A DNA stretch of 64,000 nt from contig JANBPK010000919.1 of assembly GCA_027579435.1 (NCBI GenBank), positions 186,001-250,000 on the forward strand, given 5' to 3'. A model generated the notes under the pieces. It was given only the letters and a program-made list of their open reading frames with translations. It did not search any database and had not been told where the DNA came from. Position 1 is the first letter of the stretch; each line of letters opens with the position of its first letter. The position numbers and the translations under genes are program-made. The stretch comes from Candolleomyces eurysporus (Eukaryota; Basidiomycota; Agaricomycetes; Agaricales; Psathyrellaceae). Shown here one piece after another: positions 48,106 through 58,245 of the stretch.

Positions 48106-49140
48106 ATGTCGCTCCTTCTCAAAACACTCTCTTTGGCCCGTTCCCAATGCGCGCGCACCGTCGCGAGAAGCCACGGCCCCAGGTCCTTGTCGACGCTGTC
48201 AACCAAGCCAGCGACAAAGCCATTTCGTAGCCTGCTATTCGCTGTCGGCGTTGGCGTCACTGCCGTTGCATTGTCCCAAACAGTCCACCTGGACGCAGAT
48301 ACGTCCCCTGATGACACTGTAGGTGAGGCGCGCCATTCTACCAACTGGAAGACAGCCTGACGATGAATCCATTTCATTAGTCGACCCGGCAACATCCATT
48401 GCCTTTCCGAAAACTCTGACCGTACCTGCGAAGACTGCCATCCCACCGCTGTCCTTGGTTGGACTGGGCGTTCGCACCGTCTCCTTCATTGGTCTCAAAG
48501 TATACTCAGTAGGGTTCTACGCAGATTTGCAGAACCCCAATCTCCACGTATGTCTGTCGCTCAACCGTTCACGGACAATGTATAACTGACGGTCGCAAAG
48601 GTCCCCAAGGACATGAACCCGGAGGAAAAGGTTCGATACATAATTCAAAATACTGCATGTGTTATCAGGATTGGTGTGTGCTCAGTACCCTGCTACGTGT
48701 GCGAATTCTCACCTTCCTACAGTTCCGACTCGGTCAACAGGATTTACCCACCTCCGCGATGCGTTTATGCGAGCTCTCCAAGCACGTTTGGCTTTGGCCA
48801 AGAAGGATGGCTCTATGACAGAACAAGAGGAATACGCGATTTCAGGTCCAATGAGGAAGCTGAGGAGTATTTTCCCAAACTCGCCTCTTGCTAAGCATAC
48901 GCCGTTCGATATCTTCTTGTCCTCTCCCGTTCCAGGTCAACCCCGAGCACTCGTGTTTAGGGACATGGGTTCGATTGAAGACGACTGGGTTGCAACGGAA
49001 TTTGTGTTGCACTACTTTGAGGGTGAAGGACCGAGTCCTCCGGTACGTTCTCACCATTGCTCTTATTTACCCTCTTTCTTACCCTCCCACCACAGCTCAA
49101 GGCGACAGTATTGGAGAATCTGAAAGAATTTTCCAAGTAG
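48106..49140 (+). CDS. AIM18: AIM18-like mitochondrial chalcone-isomerase-fold protein
   Basis: This matches fungal AIM18, a chalcone-isomerase-like (fatty-acid-binding fold) protein of the inner mitochondrial membrane. The N-terminus is basic (MSLLLKTLSLARSQCARTVARS), with a membrane segment (SLLFAVGVGVTAVALSQ). The core contains LSLVGLGVRTVSFIGLKVYSVGFYADL, PEEKVRYIIQNTACVIRI, VPTRSTGFTHLRDAFMRALQ, SIFPNSPLAKHTPFDI and DDWVATEFVLHYFEGEGPSPPLK, in the family's order. The protein ends LKEFSK. Several short introns are used. The biochemical function of the family is not settled. Confidence 0.85.
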
Positions 49141-49427
49141 CTGTCTTTACCCCACAACTACATCCTTCAATAATACTCTAATCTCTGCTCCGACATTAGC
49201 CTTCTTTAGCCATATGTCAATTGCGTCCGCCGATAGACCGTCTTCATGTGAGCTTCTGGAAGGTAGACTTGACAGTAAGGTCGGCAGTTTTGGAAACCCT
49301 GCGGTCAGGTGGTATGCACAAGTCACCCCACTTGTTCATTGCTTCGACGGTTACCAACCTTGTCCTCTACCCTCATACCATGGCATCTCCTTACCAGTAT
49401 CTTTCCCGTAAGAATTTTCTCTTGTAG

Positions 49428-50501
49428 GTCAATGAGCTCCCTCTTAATGTCTTGATAGCGGAAGATGTTTCGAACTTTTTGGAAAACGGGTATATCATAG
49501 TTAACAATGCGTTTACAAAGGAGGGAGCGGAAGAGTGGCTGGCCAACCTCTGGCCCCGCCTCGGCTTCAACCCAGGCGATAAGTCTACATGGTCGAAGGA
49601 AAGAGTACACATGCCGGCCCACAGACGAGAGAAAGTGGAAACATTCGCACCGAAGGTACGGAAAGTGTGTACGGTCCTGTTCGGCCTGGCCATGACGAGA
49701 TCTCCTCTCCTAGGCTTGGGCTGCGATACTAGATCTCCTAGGAGGTGAAGACCGAGTCAATGAAGATAATTCTACCTGGGGTGATTCTTTCATCGTCAAC
49801 CTCGGTACTCCAGAGCTGGAGAGCGTGAAGGTTGACATCCCTCCCCAAGATCTTGACAATTGGCATGTAGATGGAGACTTCTTCGTGCGCTATTTACTTA
49901 CTCCCTTAATGTTCAATGACTGTTTACGTATACTCCACAGATACATTTCCTCGACTCACCTGAGCAAGCCTTGCTGGTGGTTCCTATTTTCTCGGATATC
50001 CAACCCCGTGGCGGTGGGACCATGATTTCGCCGGATGGCTTGGATCTCGTTGCTCAATACCTCGCGGCCCATCCGGAAGGTGTCACACCAGTAGACTTGA
50101 AGCTGATACCATCTACCAGCGACGGGGAGAGAGAATGCTGGTCGCATCTCGAAGAAATCAAACGCTGCCAGAAGTTTGTCGAGTTGACGGGACAAGCGGG
50201 CGACGTTGTTCTCATGCACCCACTGATGATGCATTCGGCGTCCAAGAATTACCTTCGTATCCCCAGAGTCATTACCAACCCACCAGTGGCATTGAAAGAG
50301 CCATTCAGCTTCAATCGGGATGACCCAGCAGAGTACAGCTTGGTTGAAAGGAAGACGCTCCGGGCACTGGGAGTGGAGAAGCTCGATTTCAAGCCCACAA
50401 CGGAGAGGAGAAGAATAGTGCCTGCGCGTGTTCTGATACAACAAAAGATGCTCGAAGAGGAGAAGAGTCGATTGGAGGCAAGGGTAGAAAACAAAGCGTA
50501 G
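49428..50501 (+). CDS. Phytanoyl-CoA dioxygenase-like Fe(II)/2-oxoglutarate enzyme
   Basis: The fold is of the PhyH family. Splicing gives FLENGYIIVNNAF, HMPAHRREKVETFAPKAWAAI, then DNWHVDGDFF, which holds the HxD iron ligands. The distal ligand His and the 2-oxoglutarate Arg are plausible in MHPLMMHSASKNYLRIPR. The C-terminus is charged and ends RVENKA. Relatives are fungal enzymes of unknown substrate. The start is not resolved: the first exon I can support begins at the acceptor before VNELPLNVLIAEDV (49428). The upstream short exon and its ATG could be near 49379 or earlier. The next M in frame is at 49452. Confidence 0.75.
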
Positions 50502-50773
50502 TTGGTTCCATTGTCAGGGTGCCGCGACATGTCCGTTCACGAAATGAAATTCACACAAGGGTTACCAGTACGCGTCTGTCACGTGAGCTCGACGCGATCG
50601 AAAAACGCGTTGATCAAATTGAGTGGCCATCAAAAAGGGCATTCAACACGGGTGCCTTCCCAAAGCTTTAAAAGGAGACCGTCGGCTGTACTCCGACCCC
50701 TTATCCCTTCTCCCTCAGCCACCACCACCGACAGCAAGTCTCCGCCGCCCGACTCCAAGTCAATACATTTTCA

Positions 50774-51363
50774 ATGGCCCGAACCAAGCAAACCGCTCGC
50801 AAGTCTACTGGAGGTTGGTCACTGTTGTGTTTATCATTGTTCATAGTGTGCTCACCTACCCTTCAGGCAAGGCTCCTCGTAAGCAGCTCGCTGCCAAGTC
50901 TGCGGCACGCAAGACTGCAACCGTGCGTCCCTCGTGATACCCTCCCGTCGACTCTTACTAACCTTTGGCCCATCGTACAGAACGCAACTGGTGGTGTCAA
51001 GAAGCCTCATCGTTTCAGGCCCGGTACTGTCGCCCTGCGTGAAATTAGGCGTTACCAAAAGTCGACCGAGCTGCTCATCCGCAAGCTCCCCTTCCAACGT
51101 CTCGTTCGTGAGATTGCTCAGGATTTCAAGGTACGCTCTCTTGGCCACTGCATTCTACTTTCCAGTTCTCAACACTTCTCTCATTCCTTCAGACCGATCT
51201 CCGTTTCCAATCGTCCGCCGTCATGGCCCTTCAGGAAGCCGCAGAGGCTTACCTCGTTTCATTGTTCGAAGACACCAACTTGGCTGCCATTCATGCTAAG
51301 CGTGTTACCATCCAGCCCAAGGACCTTGCTTTGGCCAGGCGTCTGAGGGGCGAGCGATCATAA
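50774..51363 (+). CDS. Histone H3, variant tail
   Basis: The core is canonical H3: [60 protein letters not shown] and RLRGERS at the end. The N-terminus [21 protein letters not shown] is normal through K18. Two extra residues then appear: [11 protein letters not shown] instead of KQLATKAARK, and KTATNATGG instead of KSAPATGG. Splicing at GTGCGT/TACAG and at the other two introns gives one open frame. The expected length is 138 residues instead of 136. No H4 gene is adjacent. The nearby phytanoyl-CoA gene ends about 270 bp upstream, and a CACGTG lies in the spacer. Confidence 0.92.
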
Positions 51364-51836
51364 ACCTCTTTCTCTGTCTTTCTCGGCTCTGGCATTTATC
51401 CCTGCATCTGTACTTCTATACATCGGTTGGTTGTACCTGTACAATCTTGTTATTGGAATTGGTAGTATTTAATCGCATTCACTTGTGCTCATCCACCAAT
51501 AGTCAAGGCTGTTAGAACTGCGAACCAGAGGGTACCACACGGACTAATTCACGAGTCTATTGCGCAGTGGATGGGCAGAGATGCGCAGTGGGCTCCACGT
51601 AGCCTGAGCATATTATGCACGAATGCAGATGGCACTGGCCATTAAGAGTAACTCTCAAACACATACTGTATATTCGTAGGGTCCTGATGGAAGAAACTGA
51701 ACGTGAGATGCACAGGTATTATACACTGTCCAAAAGGGCTCGGAGCCTAGAAGAGACACATTGAGAAGATAGTAGAGACGNAAAAAGCGATGTCCTCCAT
51801 GATGACCATCGATCACCGGTAGCCATAGTCGTAATG
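51364..51836. other. Intergenic stretch between H3 and the first F-box gene
   Basis: About 470 bp. The part from about 51661 belongs to the duplicated unit described separately. An N at 51781 sits next to a run of A. No gene is supported. Confidence 0.5.
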
Positions 51837-51955
51837 TTAGTCGGAGGCGTAGGCGTAATCGTCGTCCAAGTCGTCGTAGTCGTAATCGTCGTAGTCGTAG
51901 TCGTAATCGTCATGGCCGTAATCGTCGTAGTCGTCACCCTCGTAGTCGCTATATT
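51837..51955. repeat. Imperfect GTAGTCGTAATCGTC-type repeats in the F-box 1 3' end
   Basis: The plus strand is a run of short GTC/GTA/ATC trinucleotides that encode the Asp/Tyr tract on the minus strand. The matching part of copy 2 is shorter, so the tract is likely unstable by slippage. Confidence 0.75.
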
Positions 51956-53699
51956 GTCGAATATCCTCGTCTTCATCCCATTCCATGTCGACACCCTCGG
52001 AAAAGGACGAGGCGCAGAGGTCTTTCCAATGTGCCTTACTGAAGCTGAGGCACTTTGTTATTGCGAGTCGCCCAATTCGATGGGATGCCTCCCGGGTTTC
52101 GAACGCGGTGATAAGAGCGCGTACTGCATCGTCTGGCCTCCCTCCTGGTCCATCGAAATCAATGTTATGTAGATGGACAGAGCGCAAGGCCGGGAACGAA
52201 GGTCTAATGGTATCTGAGCCTTGCTTCTGGAACTCCTTGAGGAAATTCGAGAGAGTCTTGGAGCTGTCCCAAATCGCAATTGTGTCCAACTTGGTCAGGT
52301 TCTTGAATAACGCCAATGCATCTTCCTCCAAACCATAAACCGACGAAATTTTGAGGGAACGGAGGGATGAAAGGTCCAAACGGTCCGCAATGGCCATCAG
52401 CAGTAGGTAAATGATAGTACCATCGTACCGTACGACAAGATTCGCGGGTAGATTGTGGTCATTGAATCCCGCGGGTAGTCTGTTGTCCTTGAACCATCCT
52501 TCTATCCCGAAGCGCTCACTATTCTCGACTATTCGCAGATCCAGGATGTCGAATTGGGCTGACAACCCGCTGTCGTTCGTGTCCACGTCCATGTCTTGGG
52601 AGGATAGAATCCAGGACGCCTTGAGGGCGGAGAGGAGCGGCCCAAGGCTCTCGGATACAGAGCCTATGTCGGTCAATGTGAGGTTGACTTTGGCTTCTTT
52701 GGATATCTGAGTCGCGCTGAAGAAATGATATACTTTCGCGGTCGAGTCGCGCAGCTCCAGAGTTCGGAGTGAAGGTAGGGTTATGGGTAGGGACCTGCCT
52801 GAGGGATGTGACACATCCTCCGAACAAGGCAAACATTGGATAAGCCCCAAGGTTTCCAACTGCAACAGCTGCCCCATGGATTCTAAAAACGGTTTCCGAG
52901 CAGGTCGCGTTTTCGGCGCGGCATTCTGAAGTCGGAGATATGTCAAGGTTGAAGATAATGGTAAAGCATCCCAGCGACTTGGAATTGCGAATCCCAGTAC
53001 TTCGAGATGCCGAAGAGACGGGGCGCCGTCCTGTAAAAAAGTTTCGGGTAGAGTGTGTTCATGATACGTGAGCGTCTCTCCTTCCAATACGAGCCTCTCG
53101 AGTATGGGTGCGGTGCTATCGAAACTTGACAGTGTTTTGGAGAGAACGACCATTCTGCTCTGCGAGATGCGCAACTCTACATCGCGCAGACGGCCGGTTT
53201 GGGAGGCGATTTTGCATAATATGTCTTGATATTGAGCGGGAGATGTGTCGAAACGGGAAAGGAGCTTCCACCGTCGCTCTGCGTCGAAATGGACAGTGAG
53301 TGATGCATCCTTCGACCGTTGCAGCATCATCTGCGTGATTGCGGGATGGATAAATATGAGGTTCGACCAGAGTGCAGAGCAATCTAGAGCGGCAGCCCTC
53401 CAATACCTGCAGACATGTGTGACTCGAGTCCAAGACATGTCCGATTCGTAGGGATTTTCATCGGCAACTATCCTCCTCAGAACGATGAAGATGTCGGATA
53501 GGATTTCGGGTGGGAGTCGGCTCGTGTCTGCGACCTTGTTTCGGTGGGTATTCGAATCTCCAATCTCGCTATCCAGCTGAGCAGCACGCTGGTCGACCTG
53601 CTCGCGAGGAGCTTGGGCCATTGTTGTCTGGTCCACTTTTGTAGGGTAAAGTGCTTCTTTGATGGTGCCATCGTCTGCATTGGTATTGGAGCTGTGCAT
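51837..53699 (-). CDS. F-box-like protein, copy 1
   Basis: A single-exon gene encodes about 620 residues. The F-box-like motif is visible as SRLPPEILSDIFIVLRRI, followed by WTRVTHVCRYWRAAALDCSALWSNL, the typical continuation in basidiomycete F-box-like proteins. The rest is a long, Leu-rich region in the position of leucine-rich-repeat-like substrate-binding parts. The C-terminus is an Asp/Tyr-rich tract from about residue 580 (DYDDYGHDDYDYDYDDYDYD and on). F-box proteins act as substrate adaptors for SCF ubiquitin ligases. The substrate here is unknown. The gene is a tandem relative of the one at 54728-56539. Confidence 0.82.
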   Translation of the reverse strand: MHSSNTNADDGTIKEALYPTKVDQTTMAQAPREQVDQRAAQLDSEIGDSNTHRNKVADTSRLPPEILSDIFIVLRRIVADENPYESDMSWTRVTHVCRYWRAAALDCSALWSNLIFIHPAITQMMLQRSKDASLTVHFDAERRWKLLSRFDTSPAQYQDILCKIASQTGRLRDVELRISQSRMVVLSKTLSSFDSTAPILERLVLEGETLTYHEHTLPETFLQDGAPSLRHLEVLGFAIPSRWDALPLSSTLTYLRLQNAAPKTRPARKPFLESMGQLLQLETLGLIQCLPCSEDVSHPSGRSLPITLPSLRTLELRDSTAKVYHFFSATQISKEAKVNLTLTDIGSVSESLGPLLSALKASWILSSQDMDVDTNDSGLSAQFDILDLRIVENSERFGIEGWFKDNRLPAGFNDHNLPANLVVRYDGTIIYLLLMAIADRLDLSSLRSLKISSVYGLEEDALALFKNLTKLDTIAIWDSSKTLSNFLKEFQKQGSDTIRPSFPALRSVHLHNIDFDGPGGRPDDAVRALITAFETREASHRIGRLAITKCLSFSKAHWKDLCASSFSEGVDMEWDEDEDIRQYSDYEGDDYDDYGHDDYDYDYDDYDYDDLDDDYAYASD

Positions 53700-53920
53700 C
53701 TAGGAGGAGTCTAAGAAATGGGCCCAGTATTACTCTTGGATGGGCAGGAAACTAACCTTTGGGATATTCAGCCAGGCTTGGATGGGGGAGTTCAAGCACA
53801 AAACATTGACCGTGAAGACTCTGTTTGTCATTGGTGCCGCACCCAAACAGGGAAACTCTCGAGCTCACGCTGTCTGTCGTCACCTACTAGTAAGCTTACT
53901 ATGCTCTGAGCTGAGCTGCC

Positions 53921-54198
53921 ATGAACATCCTCAACGTCCGCTGTAGAGCTACAGCTCTACGGTATGCCTGGAGCGTAACTCCCTGAACCACAAAACCAGC
54001 GGTCGCTGGATTGTGCAGAAATTACGCTACCCACAGAGATGGTTTGACAAGTTTGCGACTGGTGGCTCATCCCTTGCCCGAGGGTTCAACTCAAAGCGGT
54101 CGGTGGACCCGAAGGACTAGTCAGTAGGCCTCTTCCAGCTAGGAATATCCCAACGAGCACTGCGCACCTGCAAAAAGGTTTTAAAATGGTCAGAGTTG
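53921..54198 (+). pseudogene. Broken 5' copy of TIM21
   Basis: The sequence copies the first part of TIM21 at 56765. It starts with the same MNILNVRCRATALRY, but the frame stops at codon 22 (a TGA in the stretch AACTCCCTGAACC), and other indels follow. The copy ends after a block like KVLKWSELD, before the equivalent of the first TIM21 intron. The remaining exons are absent. It is the right-hand part of duplication unit 1. Confidence 0.82.
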
Positions 54199-54548
54199 GA
54201 CGGTGGTCTGTTACCAACTTGAAGTCCATTCAAGATTCAAGCCGTCATATTCCTCGCTTGCAGTAAAGCGCCGCAGGCAACTTTTAGAAGCTCAAGACCT
54301 TGAAGCTGCCAGCTCAGACGAAGAGAGAGTCGCTCAACGTGAACAAGATGTGTCTCGTGGGGTGGATTCCAACATGATCACGACCTATCGCCCCGCATTG
54401 TGTGTCGACCATTCCAACGGGTCAGATGTGGGGTTGTCCGAGCTTGTCGTCGTTGCGCACCCATTGGCAATGGTAGATGTAGATGTACTTGCTACATTGC
54501 CGCCTGCGTACTTCAAGCATCGTTATGGTAGGGCATATATATTGTTGG
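54199..54548. other. Non-duplicated spacer between the two units
   Basis: About 350 bp are not found in the second unit. A 121-codon plus-strand ORF (54203-54568) covers it, with a Glu/Arg/Asp-rich helix-like part. I see no known domain. It could be part of a broken gene caught at the junction. Confidence 0.45.
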
Positions 54549-57048
54549 ACCATACTGTATATGCGTAGATGTACAGCCTGGTCCTGATGGAAGAAATTGA
54601 ACACAAGATGCACGGGTATGATACACTCTTCAAAAGGGCTCGGAGCCTAAGATAGTAGAGACAAAAAAGCATGTCCTCCATGATGATCATCGATCACTGG
54701 TACCGGTAAGTAGCCATAGTCGTAGTGTTAGTCGGAGCCGTAGCCGTAATCGGAGTCGTAATCGTCGCAGTCGTAATTGTCGAAGTCGCTATATCGTCGA
54801 ATATCCTCGTCTTCATCCCATTTCATGTCGACATCTTCGGAAAAGGACGAGGCACAGAGGTCTTTCCAATGTGCCTTACTGAAGTTGATGCACTTTGATA
54901 TTGTGAGTTGCCCAATTTGATGTGATGCCTCCCGGTTTTCAAGCGCGGTGATAAGAGCGTGTCCTGCATCGTCTAACGTCCCTGGTGCATCGAAATAAAT
55001 GTTATGTAGGTGGACAGAGCGCAAGGCTGGGAACGAAGGACCAATGGTATCTGAACCGTGCTTCTGGAACTCCTCGAGGAATTTCGAGAGATTCCTATGG
55101 TTGTCACAAATCGCAATTGTGTCCAGCTTGGTCAGGCTCCTGAACAACGTCAATGCATCTTCCTCCAAAGTATAATACGACGAGATTTTGAGGAAACGGA
55201 GGGAGGAAAGGTCCAAATGGTGTGCGATGGCCATCAGCAGTAGGGCAATGGTGACATCATTGTACAATATGACAAGGTTCGCGGGTGGATTGTCTTCATT
55301 GAATCTCGTGGGTAGTTTGTTGTCCTTGAACCAGCACTTTATCCCGAAGCGCCCACTACCCTCGAATATTTGCAGATCCAGGATTTCGGGTTGGGCTGAC
55401 AACCTGCTGCCGTTTGTGTCCACGTCCAAGTCTTGCAAGGATAGAATCCAGGACGCCCTGAGAGCGGAGAAGAGCGGCCCAAGGCTCTCAGATACAGAGT
55501 CTAAGTCGTTCAATTTGAGGTTGGCTTTGGCTTCTTTGGATATCTGAGTCGCGCTGAAGAAATGATGTACTTCCGCGGTAGAGTCTTCCAGCTCCAGAGT
55601 TCGAAGTGAAGGGAGGATTATAGGTAGGGACCTGCCTGATGGATGTGACACATCCCTGGAATAAGGCAAACACATGATAAGCCCCAAGGTTTCCAACTGC
55701 AACAGCTGCCCTATGGATTCTAAAAACGATTTCCGAGCAGGTCGGGTTCCTCGCGCGGCATTCTGAAGTCGGAGATGTGTCAAGGTGGAAGATAATGGCA
55801 AAGCATCCCAGCAACTTGGAATTGCAAATCCCAGTACTTCGAGATGCCGAAGAGACGGGGCGCCGTCCCGTAAAAAAGTTTCGGGTAGAGTGTATTCATG
55901 TGTCTCTCCTTCCAACACGAGCCTCTCGAGTATGGGTGCGGTGCTATCGAAACTTGGCAGTATTTTGGAGAGGACGAGCACTCTGCTCCGCGAGGTGCGA
56001 AACTCTACATCGCGCAGACGGTCGGTTTGGGAGACGATTTTGCATAATATGTCTTGATATTGAGCGGGAGATGTGTCGAAACGGGGAAGGAGCTTCCACC
56101 GTCGCACTGTGCCGAAATGGACAGTGAGCGGTGCATCCTTCGACCGTTGCAGCATCATCTTCGTGATTGCGGGATTGATAAATATGAGGTCCGACCAGAG
56201 TGCAGAGCAATCTAGAGCGGCAGCCCTCCAATACCTGCAGACATGTGTGACTCGAGTCCAAGACATGTCAGGTTCGTAAGGATTTTCATCGACAACTATC
56301 CTCCTCAGAACGATGAAGATGTCGGATAGGATTTCGGGTGGGAGTCGGCTCGTGTCTGCAACCTTGTTCTGGTGGGTATTCAAATCTCCAATTTTGCTAT
56401 CCAGCTGAGCAGCACACTGGTCAACCTGCTCGCGAGGAGCGTGAGCCATTGTTGTCTGGTCCACGATCGCACGGCTTGAGGTAGAATATAGTGCTTCTTT
56501 AATGGTGCTATCGTCTACATTGGTATTGGAGTTGTGCATCTGGGAGGAGTCTAAGAAATGGGCCCAGTATTACTCTTGAACGGGCAGGAAACTAACCTTT
56601 AGGATATTCAGCCAGGCTTGGATGGGGGAGTTCAAGCACAAAGCACAAAACATTGACCGCGAAGAGTGTTTGACTTTGTCATTGGTGCCGCACCCAAACG
56701 GGGAAACTCTCAAGCTCACGCTGTCTGTCGTCACCTAAGCTTACTATGCTCTAGCTGAGCTGCCATGAACATCCTCAACGTCCGCTGTAGAGCTACAGCT
56801 CTACGGTATACCTGGAGCGTCGTAACTCCCCGAACCACCTCAAAACCAGTGGTCGCTGGATTTAGCAGAAACTACGCCACCCACAGGGATGATTTCGACT
56901 TTGCGACTGGTGGTTCATCCCTTGCCCGAGGGTTTGACTCAAAGCGGTCGGCGGACCCGAAGCACGAGTCAGTGGGCCCCTTCCAGCTAGGACTATCCCA
57001 ACAAGCACTGCGCACTGGCAAAAAGGTTCCAAAATGGTCAGAGTTGGA
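54549..57048. repeat. Segmental duplication, unit 2
   Basis: This is the partner of 51661-54198. It carries the second F-box-like gene and the true 5' end of TIM21, whose gene continues beyond the right edge. The unit is therefore likely the ancestral one. Edges are estimated by eye. Confidence 0.85.
54728..56539 (-). CDS. F-box-like protein, copy 2
   Basis: A single-exon gene encodes about 603 residues, closely related to the F-box gene at 51837-53699. The F-box motif SRLPPEILSDIFIVLRRI is identical. Copy 2 has an insertion (SSRAI) near the N-terminus and a shorter acidic C-terminal tract (DYDSDYGYGSD-like end). Many point changes are spread over the rest, including the Leu-rich C-terminal part. 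Both copies are open, so both may be functional. The gene is divergent from TIM21, 225 bp apart. Confidence 0.82.
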   Translation of the reverse strand: MHNSNTNVDDSTIKEALYSTSSRAIVDQTTMAHAPREQVDQCAAQLDSKIGDLNTHQNKVADTSRLPPEILSDIFIVLRRIVVDENPYEPDMSWTRVTHVCRYWRAAALDCSALWSDLIFINPAITKMMLQRSKDAPLTVHFGTVRRWKLLPRFDTSPAQYQDILCKIVSQTDRLRDVEFRTSRSRVLVLSKILPSFDSTAPILERLVLEGETHEYTLPETFLRDGAPSLRHLEVLGFAIPSCWDALPLSSTLTHLRLQNAARGTRPARKSFLESIGQLLQLETLGLIMCLPYSRDVSHPSGRSLPIILPSLRTLELEDSTAEVHHFFSATQISKEAKANLKLNDLDSVSESLGPLFSALRASWILSLQDLDVDTNGSRLSAQPEILDLQIFEGSGRFGIKCWFKDNKLPTRFNEDNPPANLVILYNDVTIALLLMAIAHHLDLSSLRFLKISSYYTLEEDALTLFRSLTKLDTIAICDNHRNLSKFLEEFQKHGSDTIGPSFPALRSVHLHNIYFDAPGTLDDAGHALITALENREASHQIGQLTISKCINFSKAHWKDLCASSFSEDVDMKWDEDEDIRRYSDFDNYDCDDYDSDYGYGSD

Positions 57049-58114
57049 CACAAAAGGCAAAGGTGAGTGTCAACGAACTGCTTCGTATGCCTCTGTTCAT
57101 ACCTTCGACTTTCGCCAGTCCTTCGGACGACAGCTAGGACCACGAACCTTGGTGTTATCCTCGTTGGTGCCGGTCTGTCAGCTCTGCTGATATACTCTCT
57201 AACCTCGGAACTGTTTTCGAAAAATTCTGCGACGGTACTATATGGAGACGCTTGCGAACGCATCAAGGCTTCCCCAAAGGTTCGAATATTCGGTTCTCCT
57301 CTTGAAGAAAGCGTTTGACTTCTTTATTCAGGTTGCTAGATATCTGAACGGGCCTCTGACATTTCACAACAACCCACCATCTTCCATTCGCCCACGGCAT
57401 CGAAATCGCCATGTCACCTCTCAAATAGTTTTCGACGCCTACGGTCAGGAACATATGATCCTTTCTTTCTACGTGAAGGGAAAAGCCGAAGGATCGTCGC
57501 AAGATCCCGACCTATCGTACCTTGAAGTTGCTGGCGAATGGATACGTGACAAGGCCGACATCCTGCCTGAACTCGAATGGGAGGATGCTGTGAAGTGGTC
57601 CAAGGACTCTGCTTCCAACATCTGGGACAAATCGATACGAGCATTCAAATATCTATCCGGTGCTCCGTCACCACCAGCAACACCGAGTCCAGCTCCCGAG
57701 AGGCAGGAGAGGCAGGAACCTCAAAAAAAAGAGAGTAGTTTGTGGGATTTCGTTGGTGTATTTTCTGGACTGAAGGGACCAGCCAGTAAATCGGCTGGTT
57801 CAGCTGCGAAGGAGGATCATAGAACCTTCCTGGATGGCGACGTCCATGCAGATCTTATCAGGGTGAGTTGTACTGCGTCAATGTCTGATCTGGCGCTAAT
57901 ATCTCTTGCTAGAACAAGGATGGCTACTTCGTTTTCCGATATCTCCTCGTTGACATTCCCAGTATGTTCCCTTGCTCAGTTTCTTGCTCTACGTGCACTA
58001 ACGCGATTCTCATCTTCAGGTTCAAGAGACCCTAATGCTGTTCGCGTCTTCGTCGAACGCGCACCTGGAGTTCGAGACAACGAACCAGTAATGCGGTTCG
58101 TCTCCTCGTCGTAA
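56765..58114 (+). CDS. TIM21: TIM21, mitochondrial presequence translocase subunit
   Basis: Tim21 is an inner-membrane part of the TIM23 complex that contacts TOM. The N-terminus is a basic presequence ending near GFSRNYATHR. After the first intron a single membrane segment appears (LGVILVGAGLSALLIYSLTSELF), as expected. The intermembrane domain contains LYGDACERIKASPKV, then VARYLNGPLTFHNN, SQIVFDAYGQEHMILSFYVKGK and the last exon DGYFVFRYLLVDIP. A Pro/Ser-rich insert (about 60-70 residues, 57650-57830) sits within the C-terminal part and is longer than usual. The first exon is also present as a broken copy upstream. The gene appears complete. Confidence 0.86.
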
Positions 58115-58245
58115 TGTACTTTAGTTAAATTAGTTATTTGCAATGTCGTACATAATCTATCCACCCATTTGCAATCGTTTAGTATATCGTCTGACTGAAG
58201 ACAATTGCTGCGTACTGCATGGTCATGTAATGATGATAGCCACCT

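Larger units (their letters stand above)
51661..54198. repeat. Segmental duplication, unit 1
   Basis: The sequence matches 54549-57048 over nearly its whole length by eye, with point changes and small indels. Each unit holds an F-box-like gene, a shared intergenic part and the 5' end of a TIM21 gene. In unit 1 the TIM21 part is broken. Edges are estimated by eye. The left edge lies near the shared CATACTGTATAT block and the right edge at GTCAGAGTTGGAC. Confidence 0.85.

Noticed and set aside
53718..53946. Two overlapping short ORFs upstream of the TIM21 fragment
   Set aside because: They are shared by both duplication units but show no domain and overlap the likely F-box promoter and TIM21 5' region.
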